NCBI RefSeq assembly: GCF_000732725.1
Contig: NZ_JPNB01000003.1
Coordinates: forward strand, 248,001-312,000
Reading direction: 5' to 3'
Length of the DNA: 64,000 bases
Source of the DNA: Kineothrix alysoides
GTDB taxonomy: Bacteria; Bacillota; Clostridia; Lachnospirales; Lachnospiraceae
Numbering within the stretch: the stretch's first letter is position 1; the number at the start of each line of letters is the position of its first letter. The notes beneath the pieces were generated by a model. It saw only the letters and a program-made list of their open reading frames with translations. It was not told the DNA's origin and ran no database searches. Of this stretch, positions 1 through 8,543 are shown in pieces. The position numbers and the translations under genes are program-made.

Positions 1-979
1 TCGCTGCATGTATCTGCAATTTGTCGCTATCCTTTTCCTTTACCGAATCCACAAGCTTATAAGTATATACTCCCGACGTCGTGTACTCTCTTTCGTTGGT
101 CACTCCTCCCGGAAATATTTTGGAAGATTCGTGCCCTTTAGTATCCGAGTAGTCGGTTCTTTCCATCCAAAGCACTTTATCGTCCGCCTCGTATCGAACC
201 ATCGCCCAGCTTCCACAAACTGTAACCTCCGTAGATACAACCTTTTTTCCTATACTTATAGACGGCTGAGGAAATATAATATCTTCATTCCTTATAAATT
301 CTTCCCATGTAACATAATGGTATACAGGAACTTCGCCATTTTCCCAAAGCTGATTCTTCGCTGTGCCGTCGGTCTGTGCCATATTTCCTGACACAGGTTT
401 TTCTGCTTTCGAGGAAGCGTTTGCCCCTCTGTCACCGCTTACGCTGTTGCCTGTTACCGAGTTGCATCTTTCCGAATCTCCTACTGTCGAAGCCGGGCTA
501 TCCGCTGCTGAATTACCGGTCACGGAATTGCCTGATACGCCGGCCATTTCAATATTCGCCTCATCCGCTGTCATTTGCATTTCCGCAGAAGCATTTTCAC
601 CGGCAATCTCTCCCGCGATAAAGCTTTCATCCTGAGATGAGACTAGCATTGGACTTTCTTTCTCTTTTTCCACCGCCTCCTCCACCACATAAGATCTGCT
701 CTGGGCAGCTTCTCCCTTGGACATAGTGAAAGCGTCGCCGGATTCGAATCCCCATTCGTTCACCCGTATGACATTCTGGAAATATTCTGCCGCCTTTACG
801 GAGCCGAAGCCACAGACAAAGATCACGCACATAGCAGAAAATGCTGTAGCTGTAGCTTTCTGTGCCCGTTTCACGACACGCCGCCTATGTCTGCTCTCAT
901 CCATACAGTTGGAAACATCAATATGAAATTCTTTTACATCCTGCATGGCCGACTGATAAGTACTTTTAAAATCATCCAT
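1..979 (-). CDS. anti-sigma factor-like membrane protein (partial, runs off the left edge)
   Basis: This frame stays open from an ATG at 979 to the first base of the window, at least 326 codons, so the C-terminus is missing. The N-terminal ~40 residues are basic and cytoplasmic-looking, including a run His-Arg-Arg-Arg near residue 27. One hydrophobic segment follows at about residues 42-60, then a long extracytoplasmic part rich in Ser, Gly, Asn and acidic residues. Its ATG overlaps the end of the upstream sigma gene by 8 bases, so the two are probably translationally coupled. The order sigma then membrane protein is the usual layout of an ECF sigma factor and its anti-sigma factor. No family is recognised with certainty, and the role is inferred from position and topology. 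Confidence 0.75.
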   Translation of the reverse strand, partial: MDDFKSTYQSAMQDVKEFHIDVSNCMDESRHRRRVVKRAQKATATAFSAMCVIFVCGFGSVKAAEYFQNVIRVNEWGFESGDAFTMSKGEAAQSRSYVVEEAVEKEKESPMLVSSQDESFIAGEIAGENASAEMQMTADEANIEMAGVSGNSVTGNSAADSPASTVGDSERCNSVTGNSVSGDRGANASSKAEKPVSGNMAQTDGTAKNQLWENGEVPVYHYVTWEEFIRNEDIIFPQPSISIGKKVVSTEVTVCGSWAMVRYEADDKVLWMERTDYSDTKGHESSKIFPGGVTNEREYTTSGVYTYKLVDSVKEKDSDKLQIHAA

Positions 980-1535
980 ACTGATACTCCTCCTTGAGAT
1001 TCTTTCTAAGCAGCTCCCTGCCCCTTGTGAGCTGGGATGTTACAGTAGATTCTTTCCTCTCTGTAACAAGGCATATTTCCTTTATGCTCATTTCCTGAAA
1101 GTAAAACAAATGTATGACTTCCCGGTATTTTCTCGGAAGCCCTATCACCGCTTCCAGTACTTCTTTATTCTGCTCTCTTTGGAGTGCATCCCTTTCCATA
1201 AGGCTTTCCGAATTCTCCTCGCTATGCAATGCACTTTCCTTTTCCGGCATAACATCTGTATGGCGGTACCATGCGGAACGCCATACTTTCCGGCACCCGT
1301 TCAGCGTTACCTTGATCAGCCATGCCTTTTCATGCTCTGTCGACTCGAATACTTTATTCGTTTTAATAAACTGATAAAATGTCTCTTGTACGACATCCTC
1401 CGCGTCCTGATTGTTCCTAAGCTGTAAAAATGCTATTTTATACAGCATGTCGCTGTATAAGTTTATTTTCAACTGTAACGCTTCCGTGTCAGCTACCTTC
1501 GAAACAGACAATTTATCCCCTTTTTTCTTGTCCAT
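972..1535 (-). CDS. ECF-type RNA polymerase sigma-70 factor
   Basis: At 187 residues this has the length of an ECF sigma factor. Region 2 lies at about residues 25-60 with the motif DAEDVVQETF. Region 4 lies at about 130-182 with LPRKYREVIHLFYF followed by a helix-turn-helix ending in TSQLTRGRELL. It should direct RNA polymerase to a small set of stress or envelope promoters. It overlaps the downstream membrane protein gene by 8 bases, which fits a sigma/anti-sigma pair. An ECF-like promoter lies about 180 bases upstream and suggests autoregulation. The signal sensed cannot be told from the sequence. Confidence 0.93.
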   Translation of the reverse strand: MDKKKGDKLSVSKVADTEALQLKINLYSDMLYKIAFLQLRNNQDAEDVVQETFYQFIKTNKVFESTEHEKAWLIKVTLNGCRKVWRSAWYRHTDVMPEKESALHSEENSESLMERDALQREQNKEVLEAVIGLPRKYREVIHLFYFQEMSIKEICLVTERKESTVTSQLTRGRELLRKNLKEEYQYG

Positions 1536-1654
1536 ATGTACGGTCTCTCATTTATACTTTCTATTTATTTTAGAGTTATCTTTCATCTTTCTTTTCTTAT
1601 CATTCATCTATAATTAATATCCCACAGAAAACAAAAATACTGCAAAAAAATCAA

Positions 1655-1693
1655 TTATTTTTTCCTTATTTTTTTTCTTAAGCTCATAATCAT
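1655..1693 (-). CDS. possible 12-residue leader peptide
   Basis: A GGAGG placed five bases before an ATG precedes a 12-codon frame encoding a basic peptide (MIMSLRKKIRKK). It lies between the ECF promoter and the sigma gene, so it would be the first translated item on the transcript. The very A-rich codons may be chance, but the Shine-Dalgarno is stronger than that of the sigma gene itself. Role unknown. Confidence 0.3.
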   Translation of the reverse strand: MIMSLRKKIRKK

Positions 1694-1712
1694 CAATACC
1701 TCCAATAGATTA

Positions 1713-1738
1713 GACGCTTTTCCATAAGAAAAAGTTGC
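1713..1738 (-). promoter_or_regulatory. ECF-type autoregulatory promoter
   Basis: On the minus strand GCAAC (1738-1734), 17 bases, then CGTC (1716-1713) matches the AAC / CGTC pattern of ECF sigma promoters. It faces the sigma gene at 972-1535. The 1536-1806 stretch holds no other gene and is strongly A+T-rich. Confidence 0.55.
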
Positions 1739-1806
1739 AAAAATTTTAATTATTCACAAAATTTTCACAACTTTTTCTATCGAAGCAATATGCAGTTTTT
1801 GTAATT

Positions 1807-2322
1807 TCATATATTTTTCTTCCGCTTGCCCAAGCGGTCATCCATAATAGCCTCCCACTTTACGAAAGCAATCCAGCCCAGCGCGGCTCCGAAGCAGTTC
1901 AGCAGAATATCATCCACATCGAAAGCTCCGAAAGCGCTGAATAATTGGAAAACCTCGATTCCGAGCACGAAGATAAATGCATTTAAAAGAAGTATCAGGA
2001 AGCGCTTACAGCTTTCCTTCACATACGGAAGAAGAAACCCGAAGGGAACGAATACAGCCACATTTCCCACCAGATTTTCAAAACTATTGAGCATATACGA
2101 ATAGTCGATATACATCCTTATGGTTTTGAACAATGTAAAGTTGGCAGTGTCCAAGCCCTCCAAAACGATTCCCTTGCGCCACGTTCCTGCAATCGCCATC
2201 AAATTTTCCCACGGATATTTGAATATGATAACCTTTATGACAATTGCAATATAAATAAAAAATACTATTTTAATATGTTTGGCATCCCAGCTCCTGAAAT
2301 TCCAAACCTTGGATTTACTCAC
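1807..2322 (-). CDS. VanZ family membrane protein
   Basis: A 171-residue protein with about four hydrophobic segments: near residues 18-35, 85-100, 108-125 and 140-155. Motifs such as NLVGNVAVFVPFGFLLPY and FDVDDILLNCFGAALGW are typical of the VanZ domain. In Enterococcus the namesake contributes to teicoplanin tolerance, but most clostridial copies are housekeeping membrane proteins of unknown activity. Its start overlaps the stop of truA by four bases, so it is probably the last gene of the operon running from 5263 to 1807. There is no nearby vanHAX, so a resistance role is not supported. Confidence 0.88.
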   Translation of the reverse strand: MSKSKVWNFRSWDAKHIKIVFFIYIAIVIKVIIFKYPWENLMAIAGTWRKGIVLEGLDTANFTLFKTIRMYIDYSYMLNSFENLVGNVAVFVPFGFLLPYVKESCKRFLILLLNAFIFVLGIEVFQLFSAFGAFDVDDILLNCFGAALGWIAFVKWEAIMDDRLGKRKKNI

Positions 2323-3059
2323 GAATAATGAACCTCCACCAGTGTAAGTCCCTTGGCAGGCACTAACATACCGGCTTCTTCCCGCCTTCCAGACGTTAAA
2401 AGCTCTTTGATCTGTGCCGCTTCTCTTTTGTGCATCCCTACCTCAAGCAAAGTTCCCATCATGATCCGTACCATATGATACAAAAAACCATTTCCTTTAA
2501 AGGTAAACCGGATTTCATCTCCAACTCTCGTGACAATTATTGCTTCTACAGTACGTACCGTAGATTTTTTTCCTTTTTTTGTGGAAGTAAAGGCTTTGTA
2601 ATCGTGTGTTCCGCATAGAATATCCGCAGCCCGGCACATAGCCTCCATATCCAGCACTTCCGGTACCTCGTATACATATCTTCTGTCAAATATGTGCGGC
2701 ACGCTGCTGTTTAGCACCCGGTAGCAATAGGTCTTGCCAGTGGCATTCAGCCTGCTGTGAAAACGCGCAGAAGCCTCCTGAGCCTGAATGACTGCGATAT
2801 CCTCAGGAAGATACTCGTTCATGTAGCGCATGATTTCCTCCGGTGTCATATCCGTATCGATATGAAAATTGGCCGTTTGTCCCAGCGCATGAACTCCGGC
2901 ATCGGTCCTTCCTGAACCGTTCACTTCCACCGGACTGCCGCACATCTTAGTAAGCAGTGCTTCCAGCCTGCCTTGAATCGTATTGCCGCCGCCCTCCTGC
3001 TTTTGCCAGCCTTGATATCGCGTTCCCTCATATTGAAGTATTACTTTTATATTGCGCAA
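2319..3059 (-). CDS. truA: tRNA pseudouridine(38-40) synthase TruA
   Basis: This 246-residue protein has the usual TruA length. The catalytic Asp is residue 53 in the motif GSGRTDAGVHALGQ, and the N-terminus (ILQYEGTRYQGWQ) and late motif FTFKGNGFLYHMVR are characteristic. It isomerises uridines 38-40 in the tRNA anticodon arm to pseudouridine. Its start abuts the stop of the dehydrogenase gene with no gap, and its end overlaps the VanZ start by four bases, so these genes form one transcript. Confidence 0.97.
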   Translation of the reverse strand: MRNIKVILQYEGTRYQGWQKQEGGGNTIQGRLEALLTKMCGSPVEVNGSGRTDAGVHALGQTANFHIDTDMTPEEIMRYMNEYLPEDIAVIQAQEASARFHSRLNATGKTYCYRVLNSSVPHIFDRRYVYEVPEVLDMEAMCRAADILCGTHDYKAFTSTKKGKKSTVRTVEAIIVTRVGDEIRFTFKGNGFLYHMVRIMMGTLLEVGMHKREAAQIKELLTSGRREEAGMLVPAKGLTLVEVHYS

Positions 3060-4043
3060 TTATGCGACCTCCCACGGATTTTCTTTCCCTTCCACGAATA
3101 GCTTACAACCCATAAGGGAATCTCTGATTACCGTTTCCACGCAGTCATCCGTATAAAAAGCCATGTGGTGCGTTACGGTAACATTCGGAAAACCTCGAAG
3201 TACGGAAAGTTCCCGATTATCCAAAGTGTCCGATTTTCTGTCATAATAATAAAGGCCGAATTCATTTTCCACAACATCCAATCCGGCAGCGCTGATCTTC
3301 CCAGATTCGATGCCGGAAATCAATGCCTCCGTATCGATAAGTCCTCCTCTGGCCGTATTGATGATTACCACTCCGTCCTTCATTTTACTAATGGTGCTTT
3401 TTCCTATCATATGATAGTTTTCCTCTGTCAGCGGAGCGTGCAAAGTAATGATATCCGCCTGCTGCCACAATTCCTCCAAGGATACGTAATCAGCCTCTTT
3501 TTTCACTTCTTCATTTTCATATAAGTCATACGCCAGCATTTTGCAGCCAAAACCGGACAAGCTGTGAATGACCGTTCTTCCGATTCTTCCTGTACCGATA
3601 ATTCCTACTGTCAAATCCTTCAGTTCCCTTCCTTGAATCCCTTCCAGCGAAAAGTCCTGTATGCTGCCCCTTTGCAGAATGCGCTTCATCTTGCGGATGG
3701 ACATAAGGATGAGCATGACCGTATAATCTGCCACCCCATGAGGCCCGTAAGGAGCATTCCCTACTCTGATTCCGAGGTTCTTTGCCGCTTCCATGTCTAT
3801 ATGGTCATAGCCTATGGTTCTCGTCGTCAGATAAGAAACTCCGTTTTCCTTCAAACCTGCAAGAAGCTCCTCTGTCATCTTGGAAGTAATGATATTCACA
3901 CACTCGCTTCCATTTGCCAGAGAAATATTATCCATATCCGGTGCATCCTGACACAAGGTAAGTCCAATTCCTAATTCCTTCGCATACCGGAAGAACAGTT
4001 CTTCCTCATCGAATTCCCTGCAATTATACACTGTCACATTCAT
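3060..4043 (-). CDS. D-2-hydroxyacid dehydrogenase (D-lactate dehydrogenase-like)
   Basis: A 327-residue NAD-dependent dehydrogenase of the D-isomer-specific 2-hydroxyacid family. The Rossmann motif GTGRIGRTV lies near residue 150. The substrate/catalytic Arg is in NTARGGLID, the Glu in VVENE, and the catalytic His in THHMAFYT near residue 294. The Tyr-Asp-His-Ile-Asp segment near residue 79 resembles D-lactate dehydrogenases and VanH. It probably interconverts pyruvate and D-lactate or a similar 2-oxoacid. It overlaps the upstream exporter gene by four bases. Substrate is inferred from overall resemblance only. Confidence 0.88.
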   Translation of the reverse strand: MNVTVYNCREFDEEELFFRYAKELGIGLTLCQDAPDMDNISLANGSECVNIITSKMTEELLAGLKENGVSYLTTRTIGYDHIDMEAAKNLGIRVGNAPYGPHGVADYTVMLILMSIRKMKRILQRGSIQDFSLEGIQGRELKDLTVGIIGTGRIGRTVIHSLSGFGCKMLAYDLYENEEVKKEADYVSLEELWQQADIITLHAPLTEENYHMIGKSTISKMKDGVVIINTARGGLIDTEALISGIESGKISAAGLDVVENEFGLYYYDRKSDTLDNRELSVLRGFPNVTVTHHMAFYTDDCVETVIRDSLMGCKLFVEGKENPWEVA

Positions 4044-5263
4044 TTTCTATCACTTTCTCCTCCGCCCGTTTCTCCATGCTTCTTCAGCTTATCCCTCTGG
4101 CTTTCCTCATACTTCTTTACCGCGGACATATCCTCAGGCTCCAGCCTTCTGAAGTTATTAATGCTCGCCATCAGTATCTTCAGACTGTTAAGAGTGGTAT
4201 CGAACACGCCCTCTTCGTACATATTTATAAAAATAATACCTACAGGCACTGCAATGATCATTCCCAGTACACCGCCTATCTTATAGCCTATAAACAGCAA
4301 AAACAAAGTGGGAAGTGGAGCTATACCGATGGAATCCCCTACGATCTTAGGCTGTATGATCTGTCTGGCAAGCTGTCCGACACACCAGATGATGAGAATC
4401 CCTACGGCCATTTTATAGTCCGCACCCAACATCTTAATAACAGCCCATGGTATAAGCACTGTTCCCGTTCCGAAAATCGGGAAAAAGTCTAACAGCGCAA
4501 TGCCAAGCGCAATCAGCAGCACATAATCCACCTTCAATATCCACAGTCCGATGACCAAAAGCAGATACATCCATATCTCGATCTTAAACTGAGCCTTGAA
4601 ATATCCTCCCACCGCACGCTTGAAGCTGCGTGACATCATATAATAACGGTATCTCACCGCCTCCGGCATGTGCTTTTTCATTTGTTCCGAAAGGAATTCT
4701 CTCTCCGCCACGAAAAAGTATGCGGACAAAAGGCACATGACCACACCGACGATTGCCGTAGGCAAATGCCTTGCAAAGTTTCCCAGGGCTTCTATGGTGG
4801 GCGTTCCCGCCTGACTCACCAAATTCCCTACATAACCGTCCATCTCTTCACCGATGCTTTCCACGGAAGTACGGATTTCCTCCGGCAGTCTGCTGTAAAA
4901 AATATCCAAATTCTTACTGTTCGCTTTAAAATCGTTCTCAATATCGTCCCAGATATCAGGCAGAGCATTTATCAGCCCTACCGTTTCTTCAGCGATCTTG
5001 GCTCCTATAACATAACCGCCTAAAATAACAAGAGCAATAACAGATATGATGACGAACGCAGTCCCAGCCTTCCTCTTTATCTTAAGCTTCTCCTCGAAAA
5101 AGCGAACGATAGGATTTGCAATCATAGCGATGATCCAGCCGACCACAAACGGCATGAAAAATACAAGCACTCTGGGGACAAGCAATATGAGTAAAAGCGC
5201 AGTTATCACTGCTATTCCCAGATTCATAAGTACCTTTAAATATGTCTTCGTTGTCGGTTTCAT
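4040..5263 (-). CDS. AI-2E family transporter
   Basis: A 407-residue integral membrane protein with the two N-terminal hydrophobic segments (about residues 10-50) and the later cluster (about 160-340) of the AI-2E family. The region DFFPIFGTGTVLIPWAV and the PKIVGDSIGI segment are typical of the family. Members export small molecules or ions, and some clostridial relatives are sporulation-associated. The C-terminus is a charged cytoplasmic tail. It is the first gene of the tight operon that continues through the dehydrogenase, truA and vanZ, joined by four-base overlaps. The substrate is unknown. Confidence 0.9.
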   Translation of the reverse strand: MKPTTKTYLKVLMNLGIAVITALLLILLVPRVLVFFMPFVVGWIIAMIANPIVRFFEEKLKIKRKAGTAFVIISVIALVILGGYVIGAKIAEETVGLINALPDIWDDIENDFKANSKNLDIFYSRLPEEIRTSVESIGEEMDGYVGNLVSQAGTPTIEALGNFARHLPTAIVGVVMCLLSAYFFVAEREFLSEQMKKHMPEAVRYRYYMMSRSFKRAVGGYFKAQFKIEIWMYLLLVIGLWILKVDYVLLIALGIALLDFFPIFGTGTVLIPWAVIKMLGADYKMAVGILIIWCVGQLARQIIQPKIVGDSIGIAPLPTLFLLFIGYKIGGVLGMIIAVPVGIIFINMYEEGVFDTTLNSLKILMASINNFRRLEPEDMSAVKKYEESQRDKLKKHGETGGGESDRK

Positions 5264-5315
5264 ATGAACACCTCTCTTGCCGATAGAGTTTTACCTATAG
5301 TCTCTTTGCCGCACT

Positions 5316-5915
5316 TTACTCCGAACGCTCTGCATCCAGAAGGCCATCCAGCAATTCATAAACTTCTTCTCTTCCCTGCTTCGTCTGTGCAGAATAAGGT
5401 ATCACTACGGTATCCCAATCCGCCTGAAGCCCTTCCTTTACCATTTTAACATGTTTTTGTATCTGACTTCTATTTATTTTATCTAATTTTGTCGCGATAA
5501 TAATCGGTTTATATCCCTGATTTAATATCCAGTCATACATTATCCTGTCGTTTTGCGACGGTTCATGCCGAATATCGATTAGAAGAAAGACTGCCCGCAG
5601 CATCTTGCTGTTCTTCAGGTAATTCTCTATCATCTTTCCCCACTGCGCTTTCACCTCTTCGTTCGCTTTGGCATAGCCATAACCGGGTAAATCCACAAAG
5701 TATAACTCATCATTAATATTATAAAAATTAATAGTTTGTGTCTTTCCCGGCTGCGCACTCGTTCTCGCTAACGACTTTCTGTTCATAAGGCCGTTAATCA
5801 ATGAAGATTTCCCCACGTTGCTCTTACCGGAAAAAGCCACCTCCATATGAACATTGTCCGGCAGCTTGCTGGTAATGCCGCAAACGGTTTCCAAACCGAC
5901 ATTTTTTATTATCAT
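5316..5915 (-). CDS. engB: ribosome biogenesis GTPase EngB/YsxC
   Basis: A 199-residue TrmE-Era-type GTPase. The P-loop is GKSNVGKSS near residue 31, G3 is DLPGYG near 75 and G4 is TKLDK near 142. EngB acts in large ribosomal subunit assembly. Its start overlaps the lon stop by four bases, the arrangement seen in many Firmicutes, and this sets the gene order lon-engB. The start is well placed with respect to the conserved N-terminus and no alternative is needed. Confidence 0.96.
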   Translation of the reverse strand: MIIKNVGLETVCGITSKLPDNVHMEVAFSGKSNVGKSSLINGLMNRKSLARTSAQPGKTQTINFYNINDELYFVDLPGYGYAKANEEVKAQWGKMIENYLKNSKMLRAVFLLIDIRHEPSQNDRIMYDWILNQGYKPIIIATKLDKINRSQIQKHVKMVKEGLQADWDTVVIPYSAQTKQGREEVYELLDGLLDAERSE

Positions 5916-8299
5916 TCCTTCTTTCCTTTCCCTATGTGGCTATCTGCATTTACAAGGGCATATGAGAGAACCTCTCCCATGTTTTCCACAAAATGTATGG
6001 AAAGCCCCGATTTGATTTCCCCTGCGATTTCCTCCACATCCTTCTCATTCTTCTTCGGTACCAGCACGGTCTTGATACCTGCTGTCTTCGCAGCCAGAAT
6101 CTTCTCCTTCAGGCCTCCAATGGGAAGCACGCGCCCCCTTAAGGTAATTTCGCCCGTCATAGCTACCTGTGCTTTCACCGGTATATTGGTTATGGCCGAC
6201 AGAATCGCTGTAGCCATCGTGATGCCTGCACTTGGTCCATCCTTGGGAACAGCGCCTTCAGGGATATGGATATGAAAATCATTCTTTTTAAATGTATCCT
6301 GCGGTATCTTATAATCCTTGCTGACAGAACGCACATAACTCATACCGGTGATAGCTGACTCCTTCATAACATCTCCCATTTGACCAGTTAAGTCAATCTC
6401 TCCCTTTCCCGGCATCATATTGACTTCTATCTGCAAAGTTTCACCACCTACACTGGTCCATGCCAGACCTCGTACAATTCCTATCTCATCCTTATCGTTC
6501 GCCTTATCCGAAGTGTATTTTTCCTTCCCCAGATATTTCTCCAGCTTGGATACTGTTACCTTAATGCTGGTCTTATTTTGCTGGAGAATCTCTCTGGCCG
6601 CTTTTCTGCATATACTGCCTATCTTACGTTCCAGCTCACGGACGCCCGCTTCCCTCGTATAGCCTTCGATAATACGCTTTAGGGCGCTGTCGCTTATTAT
6701 TAGCTGTTCCTTTTTCAGACCATTCTTCTCGAGCTGCTTCGCGGTCAGATGCTCTTTGGCAATATGGAATTTCTCATTAGCGGTATAGCTGGTCACCTCG
6801 ATGATTTCCATACGGTCCAGAAGCGGTCTGGGAATCTGCGCCAGAGAATTAGCTGTGGCAATGAATAGTACTTCCGATAAATCCACCGGAACCTCCACAT
6901 AATGGTCGCGAAACTTATTATTCTGCTCCGCATCCAGCACTTCCAGCAACGCAGAGGAAGTATCTCCCTTATAATCGCTGCTCACCTTGTCGATTTCATC
7001 CAAAAGCATCAGGGGATTCTTCACTCCGGCCTGCCTAAGTCCCGCAATGATGCGTCCCGGCATTGCCCCCACATAGGTTCTTCTGTGTCCTCTGATTTCC
7101 GCCTCGTCCCTTACACCACCAAGCGAAATGCGCACGTATTTTTTGTTCATCGCTTCGGCCACGCTTTTCGCTATAGAAGTCTTGCCGGTACCCGGCGGTC
7201 CTGCCAGACAGATGATGGGAGTCTGTCCCTGCTTCGTAAGACAACGTACTGCAAGGGATTCCAGAATCCTTTCTTTTACCTGCTCAAGGCCGTAATGGTC
7301 CCTCTTTAGTATCTCCTCAGCCTTAGTTAAGTCCGTGTTATCCTTGGACTTCTTCTCCCATGGAAGGTCCAGCAGCGTTTCAATATATCCCCGTTCTACG
7401 GAGCTTTCCGAGCTGTTCTGCGAAAGACTTTTAAACCTCGATATTTCTTTTCGAATCTTATCCTTCACCTCTTTATCAGCCTTCAGCTTTTCTAACTCCT
7501 CTTCGAACTGACTCGCGTCAGAAAAAGAATTGCCCTCTCCAAGCTCTTCTTTAATGAACTGCATCTGTTCTCTTAACAGGTATTCCTTCTGGTTCTTTTC
7601 CACCCGCCCTTTTATACGCTCCGTCAGCTCCGTTCGCACCTTGGCAATTTCAGTTTCATTGGCTAATATGGAAGAGAGCGTATCGAAGCGTTCCTCCAGA
7701 TCAACCGCCGACAGCACCGACTGCTTTTTGTCGAAGCTAAGGGGCATATTGATTGTAAGCTGATCCAAAAGCTGCCCCAAACCGGTAATATCGTTGAGAT
7801 GTCGCTCTAAGGAAACGCCCGTCTTAGGATAAAAAAGAGCATATCCCTCGAACAAATCCTTAATCTGGCGCACCATCGCCTCTTCCTGCACCGTTCCTTT
7901 AAGCTCCTCCGGCTCTTCCATCACTTCTATCGCACCTTCCAGATAATCCTCTCTGTCTGCAAAGGATATAAGCCTTCCTCTGGATATGCCTTCTACCATC
8001 ACTCTAACAATATTATTAGGCACCTTTATAATCTGCTTGACAAGGGCTATAGTTCCCACCGGATATACGTGCTCATAACCGGGGTCCTCCGCCTGCATGT
8101 CCTTTTGCGTAACGAGGAATATCCTCTGGTCCTGCGTCATCGCTTCCTCCACCGCCAGAATCGATTTCTTCCGGCTAAGGTCGAAATGAATGATCGCTCC
8201 GGGCAGAATAGTCATCCCCCGAAGCGCCACTGCCGGCAGCTTTTCTTCTATGTTCAAAACACTTTGCGTTATACGTTCTTTATCCATTCTTTTCATCAT
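5912..8299 (-). CDS. lon: ATP-dependent protease Lon (LonA)
   Basis: LonA with an N-terminal substrate-binding domain beginning at LPAVALRGMTILPG, a coiled region, an AAA+ ATPase and a Ser-Lys protease domain. Walker A is GPPGTGKTS, Walker B is LMLLDEIDK, and the catalytic Ser is in PKDGPSAG with the Lys about 40 residues later. The frame continues upstream to 8413, but that extension is read from a dispersed repeat (8334-8450) and lacks homology to Lon. I therefore start at the Met cluster 8299-8287, next to a GGGA motif. The product is about 795 residues. It degrades misfolded and regulatory proteins and is followed by engB with a four-base overlap. Confidence 0.95.
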   Translation of the reverse strand: MMKRMDKERITQSVLNIEEKLPAVALRGMTILPGAIIHFDLSRKKSILAVEEAMTQDQRIFLVTQKDMQAEDPGYEHVYPVGTIALVKQIIKVPNNIVRVMVEGISRGRLISFADREDYLEGAIEVMEEPEELKGTVQEEAMVRQIKDLFEGYALFYPKTGVSLERHLNDITGLGQLLDQLTINMPLSFDKKQSVLSAVDLEERFDTLSSILANETEIAKVRTELTERIKGRVEKNQKEYLLREQMQFIKEELGEGNSFSDASQFEEELEKLKADKEVKDKIRKEISRFKSLSQNSSESSVERGYIETLLDLPWEKKSKDNTDLTKAEEILKRDHYGLEQVKERILESLAVRCLTKQGQTPIICLAGPPGTGKTSIAKSVAEAMNKKYVRISLGGVRDEAEIRGHRRTYVGAMPGRIIAGLRQAGVKNPLMLLDEIDKVSSDYKGDTSSALLEVLDAEQNNKFRDHYVEVPVDLSEVLFIATANSLAQIPRPLLDRMEIIEVTSYTANEKFHIAKEHLTAKQLEKNGLKKEQLIISDSALKRIIEGYTREAGVRELERKIGSICRKAAREILQQNKTSIKVTVSKLEKYLGKEKYTSDKANDKDEIGIVRGLAWTSVGGETLQIEVNMMPGKGEIDLTGQMGDVMKESAITGMSYVRSVSKDYKIPQDTFKKNDFHIHIPEGAVPKDGPSAGITMATAILSAITNIPVKAQVAMTGEITLRGRVLPIGGLKEKILAAKTAGIKTVLVPKKNEKDVEEIAGEIKSGLSIHFVENMGEVLSYALVNADSHIGKGKKE

Positions 8300-8333
8300 T
8301 CCCGTGTGTTTTATTTCGTGTTCATTTAAACTT

Positions 8334-8450
8334 GAACAAAAGTGTGTTTCTCCCACTCTCGCAGCCAAATACTTCGGCAGCACAGCTTTTGTTCCGCGCG
8401 CGTAGCTGCGCATCTATCTTTCTATAATAGGAGCACTTCCTTATTATAGA
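8334..8450. repeat. dispersed intergenic element, copy 1 (compact form)
   Basis: This stretch upstream of lon shares a core of 52 bases (8361-8412) with 30999-31050, differing at only four positions. Its outer part is a perfect-looking hairpin (8421-8450, arms around TATAATAGGA). The inner edge ends in a GAACAAAAGTGTG motif, also found in reverse at 20980-20991. It probably belongs to a small family of palindromic intergenic repeats, and it sits in the lon 5' leader. Confidence 0.65.
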
Positions 8451-8454
8451 ACAA

Positions 8455-8479
8455 AACGCCGCCCTATCAAGGCGGCGTT
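8455..8479 (-). terminator. intrinsic terminator after clpX
   Basis: Nine-base-pair GC-rich stem AACGCCGCC / GGCGGCGTT with a seven-base loop. On the minus strand it is followed by TTGTTCT. It lies 65 bases after the clpX stop and before the lon leader, separating clpX and lon transcription. The plus-strand side also has a short A run, so it may be bidirectional. Confidence 0.75.
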
Positions 8480-8543
8480 AAAATATCATGCCATAATAAC
8501 ATTACAAATATATAGCATTGATATTACATAGCATAGGCAGATA

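Noticed and set aside
1807-2322. vanZ plus a VanH-like dehydrogenase as a glycopeptide resistance remnant.
   Set aside because: No vanA/vanX/vanY or vanR/S genes; the operon includes truA and looks like ordinary housekeeping.
8300-8413. N-terminal extension of Lon by 38 residues.
   Set aside because: The DNA is a dispersed repeat shared with 30999-31050, and Lon homology starts only after 8299.
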